NCBI GenBank assembly: GCA_030268105.1
Contig: BSDZ01000079.1
Span: 2,051,501-2,115,500, forward strand
Direction of reading: 5' to 3'
DNA: 64,000 nucleotides
Source: Volvox africanus
Taxonomy: Eukaryota; Chlorophyta; Chlorophyceae; Chlamydomonadales; Volvocaceae
The notes below the pieces were generated by a model. The model did not search any database, was not told the origin of the DNA, and was given only the letters and a program-made list of their open reading frames with translations. Shown here in pieces: positions 48,694-62,100 of the stretch. A program made the position numbers and the translations under genes. Each line of letters begins with the position of its first letter. The first letter of the stretch is position 1.

Positions 48694-51600
48694 TTAGCTT
48701 CCTAACACCCGCCCCAACCGCTCCTCCTCAGACCCCATGAAGCTTACCGCCAAGCCCCCGGGACCCGGTCCTCCGCGTCCCTCCACGGCCGCCACCACCC
48801 CCAGCAACCGCCTCACTAACTCCGGCGTCCAAACCACCCGCAACACACCGCCGCCTTCCCCACCGCCGCCTCCACCGCCGAGCGTCCCCGAGCCGCCGGC
48901 GCTGGGCCCGAATCCTAAAATACACTCCGCCGTTTCCTCCACCCACGCCGACACCGCCCAGGCGGCCCCCGGCTGTCCCGTCGTCATTTCCACCGACTTA
49001 ACCAGCGATATGGCCTCGTCCTCGCAGATCTCTCTGTGCACATCCGCCACCATGAGCAGCATCTGTCCGGCCGCGAACGACATGGCCAGCCGCAGCGCAG
49101 CACCGGCTGTGACACGGCCAGTACGGCCTTGGATCTCGTTCCAGATCCCGGGCGTGATCCGCAGGGACAGGTACGAGAGGCGCTCGAGCCGGGTCAGGAC
49201 TGACAACTCGGATTCCTGAACGCATGCAATATATGCAATGTTTGTGTGGGGGTATGTGTTTGTGCGTGTTTGTACGTGTGTATGTGTTTGTGTGTTCAGG
49301 GGCTTGGGGGTTGGGGTGAGGGGGTTGCCAGGTGGATTTTAAGGGGCGGGAGAGCATGCGACATGCTTAATAAAAGTATCAACTTGTATTTTCCCCGTGG
49401 CAGGGTCTACACGCTGGACCTTCCAACCCACAAGACCCCGCAAAAAGCCATTTGGTACTTGCGCGCTTGCAGAATGTGTCGTACACACACAAATATGTAG
49501 ACAGAGTTATCATGAACTCAAAATCTGTTGTAATAATCCCCAAGCGATTGCCCGTGTTGCTGTCGTTTTGTCGCCTCATTCCTGTATCCGACCCGGTCAC
49601 ACCAGGGAACGGCACATCGTCCCAGTCCCCGACAAATACCCATCTCCCGTACGCGCGCCCCTCCCCTCCCCTCCCCTCCCCTTACCTGCTCTTGCTTCCC
49701 CAGCGTCAGGTCTAAACTACGCAACTGCCTCAGCGCCGCCAGCGACCCCAACTGAGTCTCCGCCGCCACCCACACCGTCAGCGACAAGCCCTGGATCCCA
49801 GCCACATCCGCCAATCCGCTCTCCATCAGGAAAAGTCCCGCCAGCTGCCCGGTGACAGCGGCGGGATCGCAGCTGACGGAGAGCCGTACGTCGCGGATGG
49901 GCTGCAGCGCCTGCGCGAGCGGCCGCAGTACTGCGACGGCGGCGGGACGCAACCCGGCGGCGGGTACGTCCGGCGGGTCGTCCAGCAGCAGTGATCCCTA
50001 CCGTTCGTCAATGTCGCCACAGCAGCGCCGTCGGTGTTTGTGGGTTAAGGGATGATAGATTGTCGGGGTGAAGAAGGCACCTAAAGAGGATGATCTACTA
50101 CCTCAAAATTGTTAGGTATTTTACCTAAACGGGTCGTGCGGCGGGGAGCAGTGGAGGGGAGGGCGGGGAGATAATGGATTGTGCTTCAGCGCGATGCCGG
50201 GATCCGATGTCCATGGCGCAGCATATTCCGTACGGTACTGCACTTGGAAAGGTCTTTTTGGCGGTTATGGTCGTGAAATGTGGTGGTGGCGTGATAGGGA
50301 AAGGAAACCCAACGCTTCTAATCAGAGGAATATTGTGTGTAACTGTGTGCGACTGACTGACTGACTGACTGACTTAAAGAAATGGCGAGGGAGTTCATGT
50401 GCGCATGTCTCAGGTACTCATGCCAACCTTCACCTATGCAGACGAGGAAAGGTCATCAACACACCCACAAGACTGGCCCCTCCCCCAGGCCGGTGTGCCC
50501 TCTTCCCCTTCAGTGTGTCCTTCCGTGCGGGGCCATACAATATTTTCTCTTTTCCTTTGACCTGGCAATAATAGGGCCCACATGCCCTATCTCTAGAGCT
50601 TTTACAAGTTTGGCCAAAGAACTCAATGTACCTTGCTTTCATTACCCCTTCGCTCATTTGGGGCATTAACACACACATCGATACATCAGGCATGTAAATC
50701 CGAGGGGGACCTGTTGCCCGCTGTGCCACACGCGCTCCGAAACGCACCCGCAACTCCCGCAGATCCGGCGTCAGCTGAAGTACATCCACCATCTGCGGCG
50801 GCGTCATGTACTCCCACAGCGTCAGCCGCTGTACTCCCGTCAAGGGCGCGGAGCCACGGAACCTACCGCGGCCGTCTCCGCGCTTGCCGCCGTCGCTGGT
50901 GACGACGGGGCCTGCCGCTGCCCCGCCGCTGCCGGCATTTGCCGCCAAGGCAGCGAAGGGGCAGCGGCTGACAGCGCCTGTGAAAGAACCCTTCGGTGAG
51001 GGGCTGCCATACTCGCCTTCTGGGCCCGGATGCCCCCGGCGAGCCATGCCAGTAGACCACGGGCCCCCATTCGTGAGCTGTACCTTGTTGGGGCCGCCGC
51101 TGCCGCTGCCGACAGACGTTGTTACGACGCTGCCGTTGCTGTACGCTGCCTCATCGCCCACGGTGGCGCGGAGAAACCAGTCCGGCACTGACGAGTTCCC
51201 TCCGGCAATGGCTGCCGCCGCCGCCGCCGCAGTCCGCATCTCAATCGACCCCGACACGCCGTTACCCCCACTGCCGCTGCTGTTGCTGCTGTTGCTGCCG
51301 GGCAGCAGTGGCATCATATTTGCAAGCTCGAGCTCCCGGAGTGCCGGGCAGAGCGCCGCCACTACCGGCCACTCTTTTGGGCCGACGGCCACGTTTGGGA
51401 GGTGGAGGGCGCGCAGGTTGCTGAATACACGACCCAGGGTGAAGTGTGTCAGTACGGCAGCTGTTGTGTTTTGAATCCTTGACTGAGGGGGATTGGAGGG
51501 TGTGGGGCGGAGGTGGCTGTCTGACATGTGCAAGTAGGAGAGAGCGGTGAGGGCGGGTAGGCACTCCAGGGTGGGGGGATGCACTCCCTCAAGAGTCAGA

Positions 51601-52866
51601 GACTGTTAGGACCAGCGGGGCAACGGGAAAGGGGAGCGAGAGGGAGGGCGAATGAGGGAGGCATCTGAAGGAATCAGCTGAAACGAGGCAGAGACCCAAC
51701 CTGTTAAGGTGACCGTAGCGACAGGTAATGGGATGTCTGACTGCGATTTGAGCATATGAGTATGTAAGCAATGTAAAAAATGTAATATGCGTATTTATAC
51801 CTGTTGTGGGTCTTATGTGTGGTGGGAGATGCGGAGCAGATCACTGCAGTACTCGATACCGATTTGGGTACAGCCACACGTGGTTGCTCGCTCGCTCGCT
51901 TGCACGCGCACATACACACACAGAAAAACATACATACATATATACACACGCATACACACAAGTCATATCCCCTCAGGACTTTATACTATCTCCCCTCTGG
52001 ACTTTGACCCACAGCTGCGCAGCTATCCCTTCCAGCTCGCATGTGATCAGTTGGGCACACGCCATGTAAAACAACACAGGACAGAGCCGACACGGCCCCC
52101 TTTCCGGCGCAAGATCTCTTTGACCACCTGCAGCTGCGTGAGCCCTGCAAGGCCCTCCACCACGATCGGACCCACAAAGCGGAGCTGCCTAAGACCAGGC
52201 AAAGTCGCGAGCGAGCTCACGCCCACCACCGCCACCGGCCCGTCACATTGTCCAACGCCACCGCCGAATGTGGCTGGTGACGAGGGCAGTGACGACCCTG
52301 GCATCAGCGGCGGGGCGATATTGACAGTTAGGCTCTCCAGGGAGGGGTGCGACACCGCGAGGCGCGCCAAAAATTCATCTGGGTCAGAGCCGCGCAGCAC
52401 GCGCCACACGGATGGGTGTAGTCGCAACTCCAGGGAGGCCAGCCGTGGGCTCTGGCTGGTTGTCTCAGGACAATCCAAGCGAAGCAGCTGTTGCGCTGCA
52501 AGTGCAACGTTGATAGATTCCGCCATGGCTAGCATAGTGCTGCTGCCGCCAAAACCTGAGGTGGGCGGTGGCCTGTTCGAGTCGTCGACCGGTGCGCCAC
52601 CATTGCCGGCGAGGACAGTGAGGTGCTGGAGGCTGGGGAAGCCGGCAAGGAATGACTCCAGGGATTCGAGGGGACTACCGCCGTTGCACGGGCGCTGGAG
52701 AGAGACGGTGATTGCCAGGTCTATGGTGAGGACGCGAGTGAGCACGCACTGAGAGTAAACGCGCCAGTCGTGGGACAGGCCATATAGGATAGGAGTCCAT
52801 TGGCCGGGGAGCCATTGGTGGCCACCAATGGGTGGGCGGTCGCGGGTGCTATCGGGGTCGCCGAGC
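48694..52866 (-). CDS. Leucine-rich-repeat-like protein, 5' end not found
   Basis: Model of the found part: complement(join(48694..49215, 49686..49997, 50685..51602, 52128..52866)), about 829 aa, GT..AG throughout. Irregular leucine repeats recur: FLAGFPSLQHLTVLAGN, SPRLASLELRLHPSVW, LPGLRQLRFVGP, LTQLQSLTLEGV rebuilt exactly across an intron, LPALTALSYLHMSD, VFSNLRALHLPNVAV, LCPALRELELANM, LTPDLRELRVRF, ALRQLRSLDLTL and RLERLSYLSLRI. Such repeats form a curved binding scaffold. The first part (LYGLSHDWRVYSQCVLTRVLTIDLAI) sits where an F-box would be, but I cannot see a convincing one. Ser/Gly-rich and Ala-rich inserts interrupt the repeats. The first found exon begins in mid-codon, so at least one exon is missing upstream. 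The third join (GAT|GTATCG) is a weak donor. Confidence 0.6.
49656..49685 (-). repeat. GGGGA array abutting a 5' splice site
   Basis: On the minus strand the intron after CAG at 49686 reads GTAAGGGGAGGGGAGGGGAG and continues to about 49656, five GGGG runs directly after the donor. It resembles the array at 41261-41297. Confidence 0.75.
50352..50375. repeat. (GACT)n microsatellite
   Basis: Six near-perfect units of GACT or TGAC in the intron between exons 50685-51602 and 49686-49997 of the LRR-like gene. Confidence 0.8.
51888..51962. repeat. Mixed dinucleotide/tetranucleotide microsatellite
   Basis: GCTC and (CA)/(CATA) runs in the first found intron of the LRR-like gene. A similar (CA/TA)n tract lies at about 40108-40163 in an intron of the At5g58100-like gene. 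Confidence 0.7.
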
Positions 52867-55800
52867 CTACGTTAATAGAGGCGGTGTGACAAGAGCAATA
52901 GCCGTGCGGAGCAGCATGCTTCAGAAAAAGAAAGATGTGTTTCAAACAATAGTTTTTTAATTTAAATTCGGTTGTGTTCTTGGAAATGTAGTAACGACTT
53001 GCAAGGACGATAAGTTCCAACCTCCGGAAAGGTCTCCTTGGCAAAAGAACGCTTCCCCCAAGTGGCTCGGCAAGATTCCGACAAGGTTAATTTAAAAGCA
53101 CTATGAAAATCAGTTAAATCCTAAATATTCGTTTATCTCAGTAAAGGTCTCCGTGGGCGTTTTCGTGTGACGTGTTTACCTTCCGAAAGCTGAAACAAGA
53201 TTATTCCGGACACAGTCGGCTGGAAGTGCCTTTAAAACCGAAAGCAGCGACGGTGGTTCTGACGAATGCAAAGATACCGACGAACTCGGTGTCGAGGGTG
53301 TCATCTTGTTAGCAATGCGCCATTACTTTGAATGGAGATGGTAATAAACTTTCAGGTATCGCACGAGATATGAGCTGTAGTCGTAAACTGACTCCCAAGT
53401 ATTGCTGATGGCCCAACTGCCTATCCTAAGCTGAATCAATGAATCATACCAATTCCAAGCGGTAGTCAGAATGCCAAGATGCTCCAAGCAACACTACCGG
53501 TGAGGTTGTACCGCATACGTCCCCCAGAGACACTTATGTACGACAGTCCCGTTGTCCTGTAATTCTAAAGAATAAAAAAATAAATAAAGAATTATGAATG
53601 ACTAAAGACATATTTTAACTTCCTCGGCTTGAATAAAACATACAAAATGCATAAATTAAATTTCTACGTGTTAAGAGGACATTACGTTTGTGGATATGCC
53701 GAAATTTACGGATGGATGGCATTTATCCAAAACATTATTTCGGATGAATGTTTACATAACTGACCAAAATCAAGTTTGGAAGTATAATCAGACGTTATCC
53801 ATGATCAAGGTCTTCCAACACGACGGAAACTCGCGATATTTTCATATGATTATTACCCAAATGGCGAAATTCTAAAGTACACAACGCTGGAATTTCACAG
53901 CCAAAAAATCTGATCTCTGACGGTAAATTCCCGTAGTTTTCTTGTCTTCGCATAATAAATGGCTTCTGTACGCACTACGACAAGGAAATCCGTACGGCGC
54001 TCTTTCAATAAGCCAACCCATGGGGGCCAAGATGCCAGCATAAGCCAACCCGTGGGGGCCAACCTTACTAGCTGGTAGGTTGACGGGCAAGTAAGAACAC
54101 TCCGCGCCGCACTGTGTCAAATTGGACATACGCTCGGATCAGTCTGAAGATTTGGATTCTGTGTTTTATTTTGCACTTCCTATTGTCTATAATTGTCGTA
54201 TGAGGCCGGTTTTAAGGAAATCAAGCAAGGGATCAAATGTTTAGGATGTTTAGTTGATGCAATGAACAATTATCACGACTTTGGGGGAAATCAGGCGTTA
54301 AAATTTTATGTAGTTTCGCTGGAGCTGGCGCGTCCATTTCCTTGCCGTCCATCGGTTCACGTACGGTGGAGTTGTCCAAGTAAGATGTACGATAGCCGGT
54401 CGAACGGTTTATTTCTATTTGAGAAGACATACGAGGCCTCTATAAGCACAGCCGTACCTCGATATTTGATGAAGGGCAAGAACTATAGGCACGAAAGCAC
54501 CATGAGGTCGCATGGAGAAATAGAGGAGGGGGGATACAGGTAGTATCCGGGATGCACCGTGCCTGTATGGGCATCTTCTTCTGGTGGTGCGGGCATACAG
54601 CAGGGGAGGGAGGCTTTGGCACCCCTCAGTTCCCCACCTCATTAACACACGCCAGTCTATGGCCGGCGTACTACTATTGCTATTATAAGAATATTATAAG
54701 AATATTATAATCATATTTTATTACTATCATTGTTGTGGACATCTTCCGATCGGGCCATTGCTGCATCTAGGCGGCCGCGGATGTAACAGGCGGGAGTTGT
54801 TGTCGTCCACCACGCCCGTGCAAGTGAACTCATGCGCACCAGCACACCAGCCGCATTAAAAGCACCACAAAGCACTAACTTTGCGGCTTTGTAGGCCCGT
54901 TTCTCAGCTGACTCGTCGTTCTAGATTGCACTTGCTCCATACAGTCATTTGCTTAGCTGATACTGAAAGCACAGCAGAACCACAATGAAAAAACGAATGG
55001 GACTTATATGATACATCATGCATAGCATTTCCTAGTTTAGCAGTAGTCCCTCTCTATTTTTGCGTGGGATCTTGCATACTTCCCCTCTCCGACAGAGGAA
55101 CAATCATTCATGGATCCGCATCTCCACTGCTCATCATAAACAATTAGTTGTAACCCCCGGGTGCCAGGTCGTGTAACCGTACGGTAGATAGACGAGATGC
55201 CAGTGAGGTTGGTGATAATGGCAAGGGTAAAAAGAGTTGTGTTGACGTATTCCGAAATCGCCCTGTTGGTGACGAATATGGTATATGGTCCTTCTGCAGA
55301 ATAATGCTGGTCAACATCACAAGGCTCTAAAGCACCTGAGGTTGTCCAGGTGCTATTATTGTGCCTGGATGGGGAGCGCATGGAGTGAGAGATTGGTGGA
55401 TGCTGGGCGGTGGGTAACCCCTTAAGCTGTTAACGACCTCCTAACCAACGAAAACCAACAGAAACCAGCTAGCCGGATGGAACAATTCCAGTTGGTGAGC
55501 AAGGTTATTATTCACGCTGGCCTAGCACACCCGAGACCACAGCCAGCTGTATTTGGTCAGCTTCCACGTGAATATCGGAAGTACAACGAAGAAACACGAA
55601 GAAAGCATAAAAAAGTCAAACCCTAAGTCTCTCGTAGATGGCCCCGACGGAAGGTCTTCTGGCTGCTGCTGGGCCCCCCCCATGTCTCGCTGTTTGTTTG
55701 CTATCCTCCGGCGTCGTCCACTGTCTTGGCTCCTTCAATTTGCATGTACAAAGCACATGGTTTCTCTAGTCTAATTCTCGTTTATGTCTGCGATGGGTTC

Positions 55801-56259
55801 TGGTGCATTCGAAGGCTAAATAAGGAGGCGTTGTGTTGCCCACAAAGCGATTGAGTGATTTTATTGCTTCGTCGAGGATGGCCTAGAAGGCATGGGTTTT
55901 GGCCGTTGGTTCAGTTATGTCCCCATGCCCTATGGCCCTATACCAAGCTGTCATCAAGTTGGCATTGCGTGGTGCTGGTGTCAAAGAACGGGGCCCCATG
56001 TCAGCATCGCGACTTCCTTCCCATGGACCATGCATATCCACCAAACTCCAAAAAACACCGCCAGCCGCATCCAGTTTTCTATATTTCCCTCCCAAACAAA
56101 AATACAAGCCACGTCTACTTGATCAAGTTTTTCAGAGTTCCAAAACTACGGTTGGGCTTATAGCCGACCCAGTCAATACACACAGAGTCATATTGGCAAC
56201 GCGACCGGGACCAGGCTCACCACAGCTACATATGCCGACGAAACTTCGAAACCCACACC
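52867..56259. other. Intergenic, AT-richer, no gene supported
   Basis: The left part should contain the missing first exon(s) and promoter of the LRR-like gene. A two-copy 32-bp tandem repeat (core ATAAGCCAACCC, copies from 54008 and 54040) and an AT-rich patch at about 54680-54725 (ATTATAAGAAT repeats) are the only features seen. Confidence 0.4.
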
Positions 56260-57724
56260 TCATCCAAGAACCGCCCTCAGGTGCGCTTCAACTGCCTCCA
56301 GGATCTCTGGTTGCTCCTCGTCCTGGAAATGCCCCCGATCGTCAAAAGCCCGCAAGTCTGCGCCCAAGCTTTCCGCTACCGTCTGCTGTTCAACCCATGG
56401 CAGGAAGGGATCGTCTCGGGAAGCGAACTGCGATGACAGGAGCAACCCAGAATAATTAACCACGTGGGTGAGGACGAGGAGACGTACTGCGTGACGCCCC
56501 CGGGTGCCATCACCTTCAGGATGGTCGTCAAACAACTGATGGCAGGCAGGTTTGTTGCTATTCCCAGCCGGGAATAGTGAAGATTAATGATACAACAATT
56601 CATGAAAATTGCGACACGGGAGGACAGAGGAAAGGTGCTGTACGGGATTACGGGCCACCTGTCGACAAACTGAGCCAGGAAGTGGGGTTGTGAGCAGGGA
56701 AGTGAGTCCCTTGTTGTGAGTGTGGCAGGGTGTGGCGATGGGCTGGCCGAGAGCGGAGAGCGGAGCGTCTGTTGAAAATTCGGCTGTAGTTCAAGTTTTG
56801 CAAACTATGATTGACGAGCGGGTGAGTATGCCACGGACGAATGTGAGATGGAAAAACGTGTTCAGATGGCGCACGACAAACCGGGGAGGCTTGTTCTGCC
56901 TGTGGGACTTGGGAAGTGTTACCTGTGTAATAAAAGAGGTATTCGCCTTGATTTTCTCCCATTGCCATGGCCTGCAAGAATGAATTACGCTAGTACTTTC
57001 GCAACTGCTACTTGGTGGTTCAGTACCAGCCGGCAGAGCGATTAGACCTCCAGAAGCGCGATTCACTAGGCAATAGTAATACCTGTTGAAGTATCCAGAA
57101 GCAGCCTCGTTTGCGTCGCCCAAGTCGCTCACGTAGGCGCCGACCAGCACCAAGCCCAAGAGTTTCCTAATTTCCGAGAGGCGCATACCGGCTGCCGCAC
57201 CGCTGCTATGACCGACAACAATACTCTGCTCACCACAGTTGAGCTGATCAGTCATGAACGGTAACCATATCTTCTCTCGGGCACGCACCGGATCCGGCAT
57301 GTTCCGTAACATAACCTGCACTCCAGGCCAGCGGCTCTGCAGCTGCGCCTTCAACCAGCCATACCATTTGCAATCTTCAACATCGCCAGAACCGTTGCCT
57401 GTGGCATGGATGGCCACCGTCTCATTAGGGAAGGTTGAAATGACATCAGACGACTGGAATGAAAATAAGGAAGCGGCACCATAAAACGGGGCCGCCAAGC
57501 AGCGGTCTTCACGTATACCTTTGTGTGATATTAGTTGCAGCTGCCCAAGTGTGACACCACCAGTTCGGCGCCCCAAACCCCACCCTCAAACTGGCGACAT
57601 GAGGCAGCGCCTTGTAGAGTCATTGACCCACGGATTGACGGAGCTTTGACTCTCCCTTGCCACAAAGACCTGCATAATAATCCTTCTTACCGGGCACAAT
57701 TGCGACTGTGATGGGTTGCGTCAT
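56260..57724 (-). CDS. RBBP9-type serine hydrolase (YdeN family), four exons
   Basis: Small alpha/beta hydrolase related to human RBBP9 (186 aa). Family members carry a Ser-Asp-His triad, and RBBP9 has been described as a peptidase-like serine hydrolase; the substrate here is unknown. Model: complement(join(56260..56427, 56923..56971, 57083..57398, 57691..57724)), 188 aa, all introns GT..AG and phases matching. Motifs: the N-terminal strand ITVAIVPGNGSGDVED; WYGWLK; the family signature NMPDPVRAREKIWLPFM at 44; the nucleophile elbow GHSSGA with Ser76; GAYVSDLGD..ASGYF; PWQWEKIKAN; DDPFLPW with the catalytic Asp (138 or 139); DRGHFQD with His166. Complete and intact. The start is the first ATG before the beta-1 strand, giving the family length with no targeting peptide. 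Confidence 0.93.
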
Positions 57725-59183
57725 CCCTTCGTGACGAGGAAGTGGGGGCGCTGCCAATGACCAATCCTGCGGCTGTGAACTTGTGATTGTGTCGGCTGGC
57801 GAGGCACACGGTGAACAGAAATTAAAGATTTGAATCGCACATTTCAGCCATGCAGGAGAACAGATGTGTCCGTGCATGTTGTCCTGATGTACTACGGTAC
57901 TACCTTTTTCCTGCCTTCGTAGCCCCGTCAATATCAGACCAGTATTCCTGGGGAGCCCTTTTTCGATGTAACCGTCGTTCGGCAACCTATGGTGCACAAT
58001 AAGTCGATCCCCCGGAGTCGGGACTTTTCCACCAGGACCTTTCTTCCGCAAGGACCCCTATTTTTCAGTGTCACTCGCAACGGTAAACCCCTACACATGA
58101 CAACTCAAAATGCGTATAGACGATGCCCGGTTGCCTACTCCTCGACTCTTTACCGTGGCCTAGGTAAACGGGCCCCAGGAAAGACACCTAGACCGCTACC
58201 AAATTTGGTCTTGGATGTTCAACAGATGCCCCGCAAGAGTCTAGCAAAAACGCATATTCTGCCCCAAGACACAGTTGGGAAGCGAAGACTGCGGCATGAG
58301 CGCGCTTGACTTCCCCATTGTCACAAGGTTGTTTGGAAGCACCCCATCGTCCAACATCTATCTGTCCACCTCAAAGCCGCCGAGCATGGTGACCCGCGAG
58401 TCAGACCTGGCCAAGTCACGTGGGCATGAGCTTCCGCTGCTGGCGGTTTGTCAAATGCGTCTTCCTAAGTGGAGCTTCTTAAACATTCCGAACGTGAGTG
58501 CAGCGCCGCGCCGCGCCCTGCTTGGTCGCAATAATTCGGATGCGGATGATGACCACGGTGGAAACGCATATCACACGGTGGTGTGAGGCGACTTCGACAC
58601 GCATGAACCAACGCGGCAAGACAGCAGTAGATGGGAGGGTACGCACAGCTGGAACCGGAGCACACGTGACAGCCTGGCTGCTGCGGCCGACCAGGCGGCG
58701 GGTGCCACGTGAAGTGCAGGGTCCTGCGACAACCTCCCAAGAAATGTGGTCAGCGGGCGGCGTGGGCAAAAGGTGCACCTGCCGGTGCAGAGGAACAAAT
58801 CACAGCAGCAGGCTGCATCCGCAGCTCTGTTCCAGCTGCTGCTGATCGGTAAGTCCTGTGCGGGCCAGTGGGCCCTTCCCATCCACTGGCGGTACTCACG
58901 AAAAGCGGGAGGAAGAGGAGGGAGAAAAAGTCGGGAAGCAGCTCAGCGAGTGGATTTCACTCCCCCATTCCAGACGCTGAGGGGTTGGCTGACAACTGAT
59001 GCCGACCATTCAACGTCCGGCAGAAGGTTAACGCCCAGCACGGCGGCGGACTCCCACCTGCCGATTTGGTCATTCAGCCGAATGGTCGTCTAACTGGTTC
59101 AGCATTAATCGTTAACATCGTGGCGCATTCACGTCGTCTTCATCTCCCGGTGACCACCAGGGAAACTGGATGCTGGCCCCTTT
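57725..59183. other. Intergenic with one unexplained plus-strand frame
   Basis: Between the RBBP9-like and ankyrin genes. The plus strand at 58275-58586 has a 103-codon frame (FPIVTRLFGSTPSSNIYL, MVTRESDLAKSRGHELPLLA) with coding-like composition but no family I know and no clear splice partners. Confidence 0.35.
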
Positions 59184-62100
59184 TCATCCCCCCTCCGCAA
59201 TGCTTTGGGCCAGAACCTGCCAGCAGTACTCCCGATCACGTGCGTCCGCCAACAGGTACACGTCCGCGCCCCTGTCAAGCAGAGCCCGCACCACTGCAGC
59301 CCGGCGCTCCGGACTGGCCTCTGCCCTGGCGGCGCCACCGGGGTGAAGCGCCGCCCACAGCGGCGTCCGCTGGGCCTTGTCGGGCCGGTCCACGGGCGCC
59401 GCAGCGGCCAGCAGCAGACGCACCACCTCCAACTGGTTACGGGCGGCAGCGACGTAGAGGGGCGTGAAGCCGTCCTGCAGACCGTAACAGGTTAAGGCGC
59501 GAAGCCATCGAACAGGGTACGGGGTTTTTTATGGACTTGGAAGCTCTTCGAAGAAGACGTGAAAGGCATGGATGTGTATGCGTGCGACTAGAGAGGTGGG
59601 CTAGAGACTAAGGCTCGCCGGCATATCGACGAGGGTCCAATCCAATGAGGCCGAGCTTGCGCCGAACACCACCAGAAAACGAACCCCGTGTCGTCTCCCT
59701 CCAAAGACGCCGTACCACCGCTCATGCACGCACGTGTGTGTGTGTGTTTGTCTATACCGGTACCGCCTGCAAATGGGTCAGGCTGCGATATGCCGCACGG
59801 GCGATGATGGCCCTTTGGCTGCGGCAACGGCTATGGCTGCCAGCATTTCGACCTGATGGCGCCATGTCCCCTAGGCCCTACCTTGTCTGCCAGTTCAACA
59901 TTGGCCCCTGCCCGCAGCAGTGCCGCCACAACCTGACAATGACCTTGCGCGGCGGACACGCGTAGAGGCGTGACGCCAGCCTGCGGCAGGGCATGAAAGG
60001 GCGCGGTCCTGATATGACGAAAAGTATCCACACGGTATGTATGGACGAAGGGACGATGCAAAAAGCTGCGCTGCGCTACGGCGACGATGTAGGTACGCTG
60101 GAGTAACGCAGACCAAAAGGCGAGGGGCGGGGTAATGTAACCGTGACGATATGCCGCCGCGGAAGCTCTGCGGCTGTTGTGCTGGTCATCGCGGTACCTA
60201 AGCCCCCAGGCCTAGGTACCAAGGCTAAGAAGCGGTCCCACCCTTGGCCCCAGGCCCTCAGGCTCGTCCTCACAGACACCATAACGAGGAGCGGCCCCCC
60301 GGATACCACATCCACACCCCCTAACCCGTTCCGGAACACAATGCCCCGTTGCCCCGCTACCACCGAGGTCGAGGACCGAATCCGGCGACTGTGTACACAT
60401 TGTTGCCGCTGCCGGCGGCAAGCTGTTAGGCAATAGACCAATCACAGGATATTAATCATAGCCTACCACATTGGCAATGTCCACTTGCATGGCTCCCTCC
60501 GTCAGTGCCAGGAGCATCTCCACAATTTCCACGTGGCCGCGCTGGCTGGAGACCCACAGCGGTGTGCGCCCCTCCCGATCGGCGGCAGCTGCAGCGGAGG
60601 GTTGCCGGTCTAGCAGCAGCCGAGCCGCTTCCACATGGCACCAATAGCAGGCTAGGTGCAGCGCTGTCATGCCGGACTGACGAAGGGGCGGTGCGTATGG
60701 AGCTTAAAAATTCGTAATACCGTACAGAATATTATATATAAATATACGCTGTGGTTCAGACCGGTCAGGGGTGGGGAGCATCAATCGCAACAGTGAGGTC
60801 GTGATGGCCACATATGGTCAACCAGCAAGACCTTTCCCAACAAATACCACTTACATAATATCATGCATGGAGGGTCACCGGTCGCGACAACCAAGAGTCA
60901 CCCAGAGGCCAGTGAACGGCATCCCGGACTGCCGCACCTTATCAGTGTAAGTCAATGTGGCGCCCGCCTGCAACAGCTTCTCCACCTTCAAGAGCACCGG
61001 CGTCTGTGCCACCGCGCACAGCTGCAGCAGGCGCTTGGAGGCCTCGTTCGGACCCATGGGCACCCCCCCTCCGCTACAACCGGCTCCCGGCCCTGCCCCC
61101 GTCGTTAATGCGCCGTTCAAGGCAACCCTCTCATGCTGCAGTGGCTCTTGTTGCTCTTGTTGTTGCTCTTGTTGTTGCTCTTGTTGTTGCTCTTGTTGTT
61201 GCTGCTGCTGGGGTGGTTGTTCCTGCGGCTGCTGATGGTTGTAAACGAGGGGCTGAAGTACCGGCTGCCGCGGGCCATGGCGCACTGGCACCGGCGAGCT
61301 GCCACGGACAGCGAGACCACTGCCTCCTGGATAGGCCATGACGAGCGCCGGGTCACCTCCTATGGCCTCACCACTGGTGAGGGAGATTGGGACGCGGCGT
61401 GGAGAGCTCCCGGCGAGGCGGCTTGACTCGGCCTGCATCCAAGGGTCCGCGTGGATTTGTGGCACCATTGCCGCAGCAGCGGCTGCGTCGGGGGGGCCCG
61501 GCGCCGAGCATACGATCCCCCCTGACAAGATGTACGGTGCTGTCATACCGTGACCTGGATCGAAGACCGCTGCGGCTGCGTCAGTGGTAGGCTGCGGTGG
61601 CAGAGGGCGATGTGTATCTTGCGCCAGCATTCGTGTGAAGGGAGGCTGTGATGGTGCCGGCACCGGTGCTGCAGCAGCTGAGCCAAGGCCGCTAACGCCT
61701 TCACTTTGGATTCCGGCATCAACACCATCGCCGCTGCCGCTGGATCGCCTCTGGCCAAAGTGGTTTGTCGTTGTGGCGGCGGCGCCCGCCCACATGGTGG
61801 CCTGTGATCCGTACGACCCGTGAAGCAGTCCGTACTGGTCCTGGAGCCAGTTTGCGCCCGACGCTGTTGCTGGAAGCAGTTGCGGTGAAAGCTGTAGGGA
61901 GGACGGCGGCGATGCTATACATGACACAGGGCTCTGCACACTGACCTCGGGCCGCCGAAGAAGCGTTGGCGGGGCCGGCGGCGTAGGTGCAGCAGAAGCT
62001 TCGGCAAATATCGCCGGGGGCCACCAGCATCGACTCATTAGCGATCTTCCTCTACCACTGTCACCGCCATTGCCGCTGCTGCCGTCACCACCGCCGCTGC

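Noticed and set aside
50806..51474. Plus-strand 222-codon frame
   Set aside because: Antisense to a leucine-repeat exon of the LRR-like gene; its own sequence is Pro/Ala/Leu-rich without motifs.
51690..51760. Possible 40-nt extra exon in the LRR-like gene
   Set aside because: It breaks phase or needs a poor donor; joining 52128 directly to 51602 rebuilds a perfect leucine repeat.
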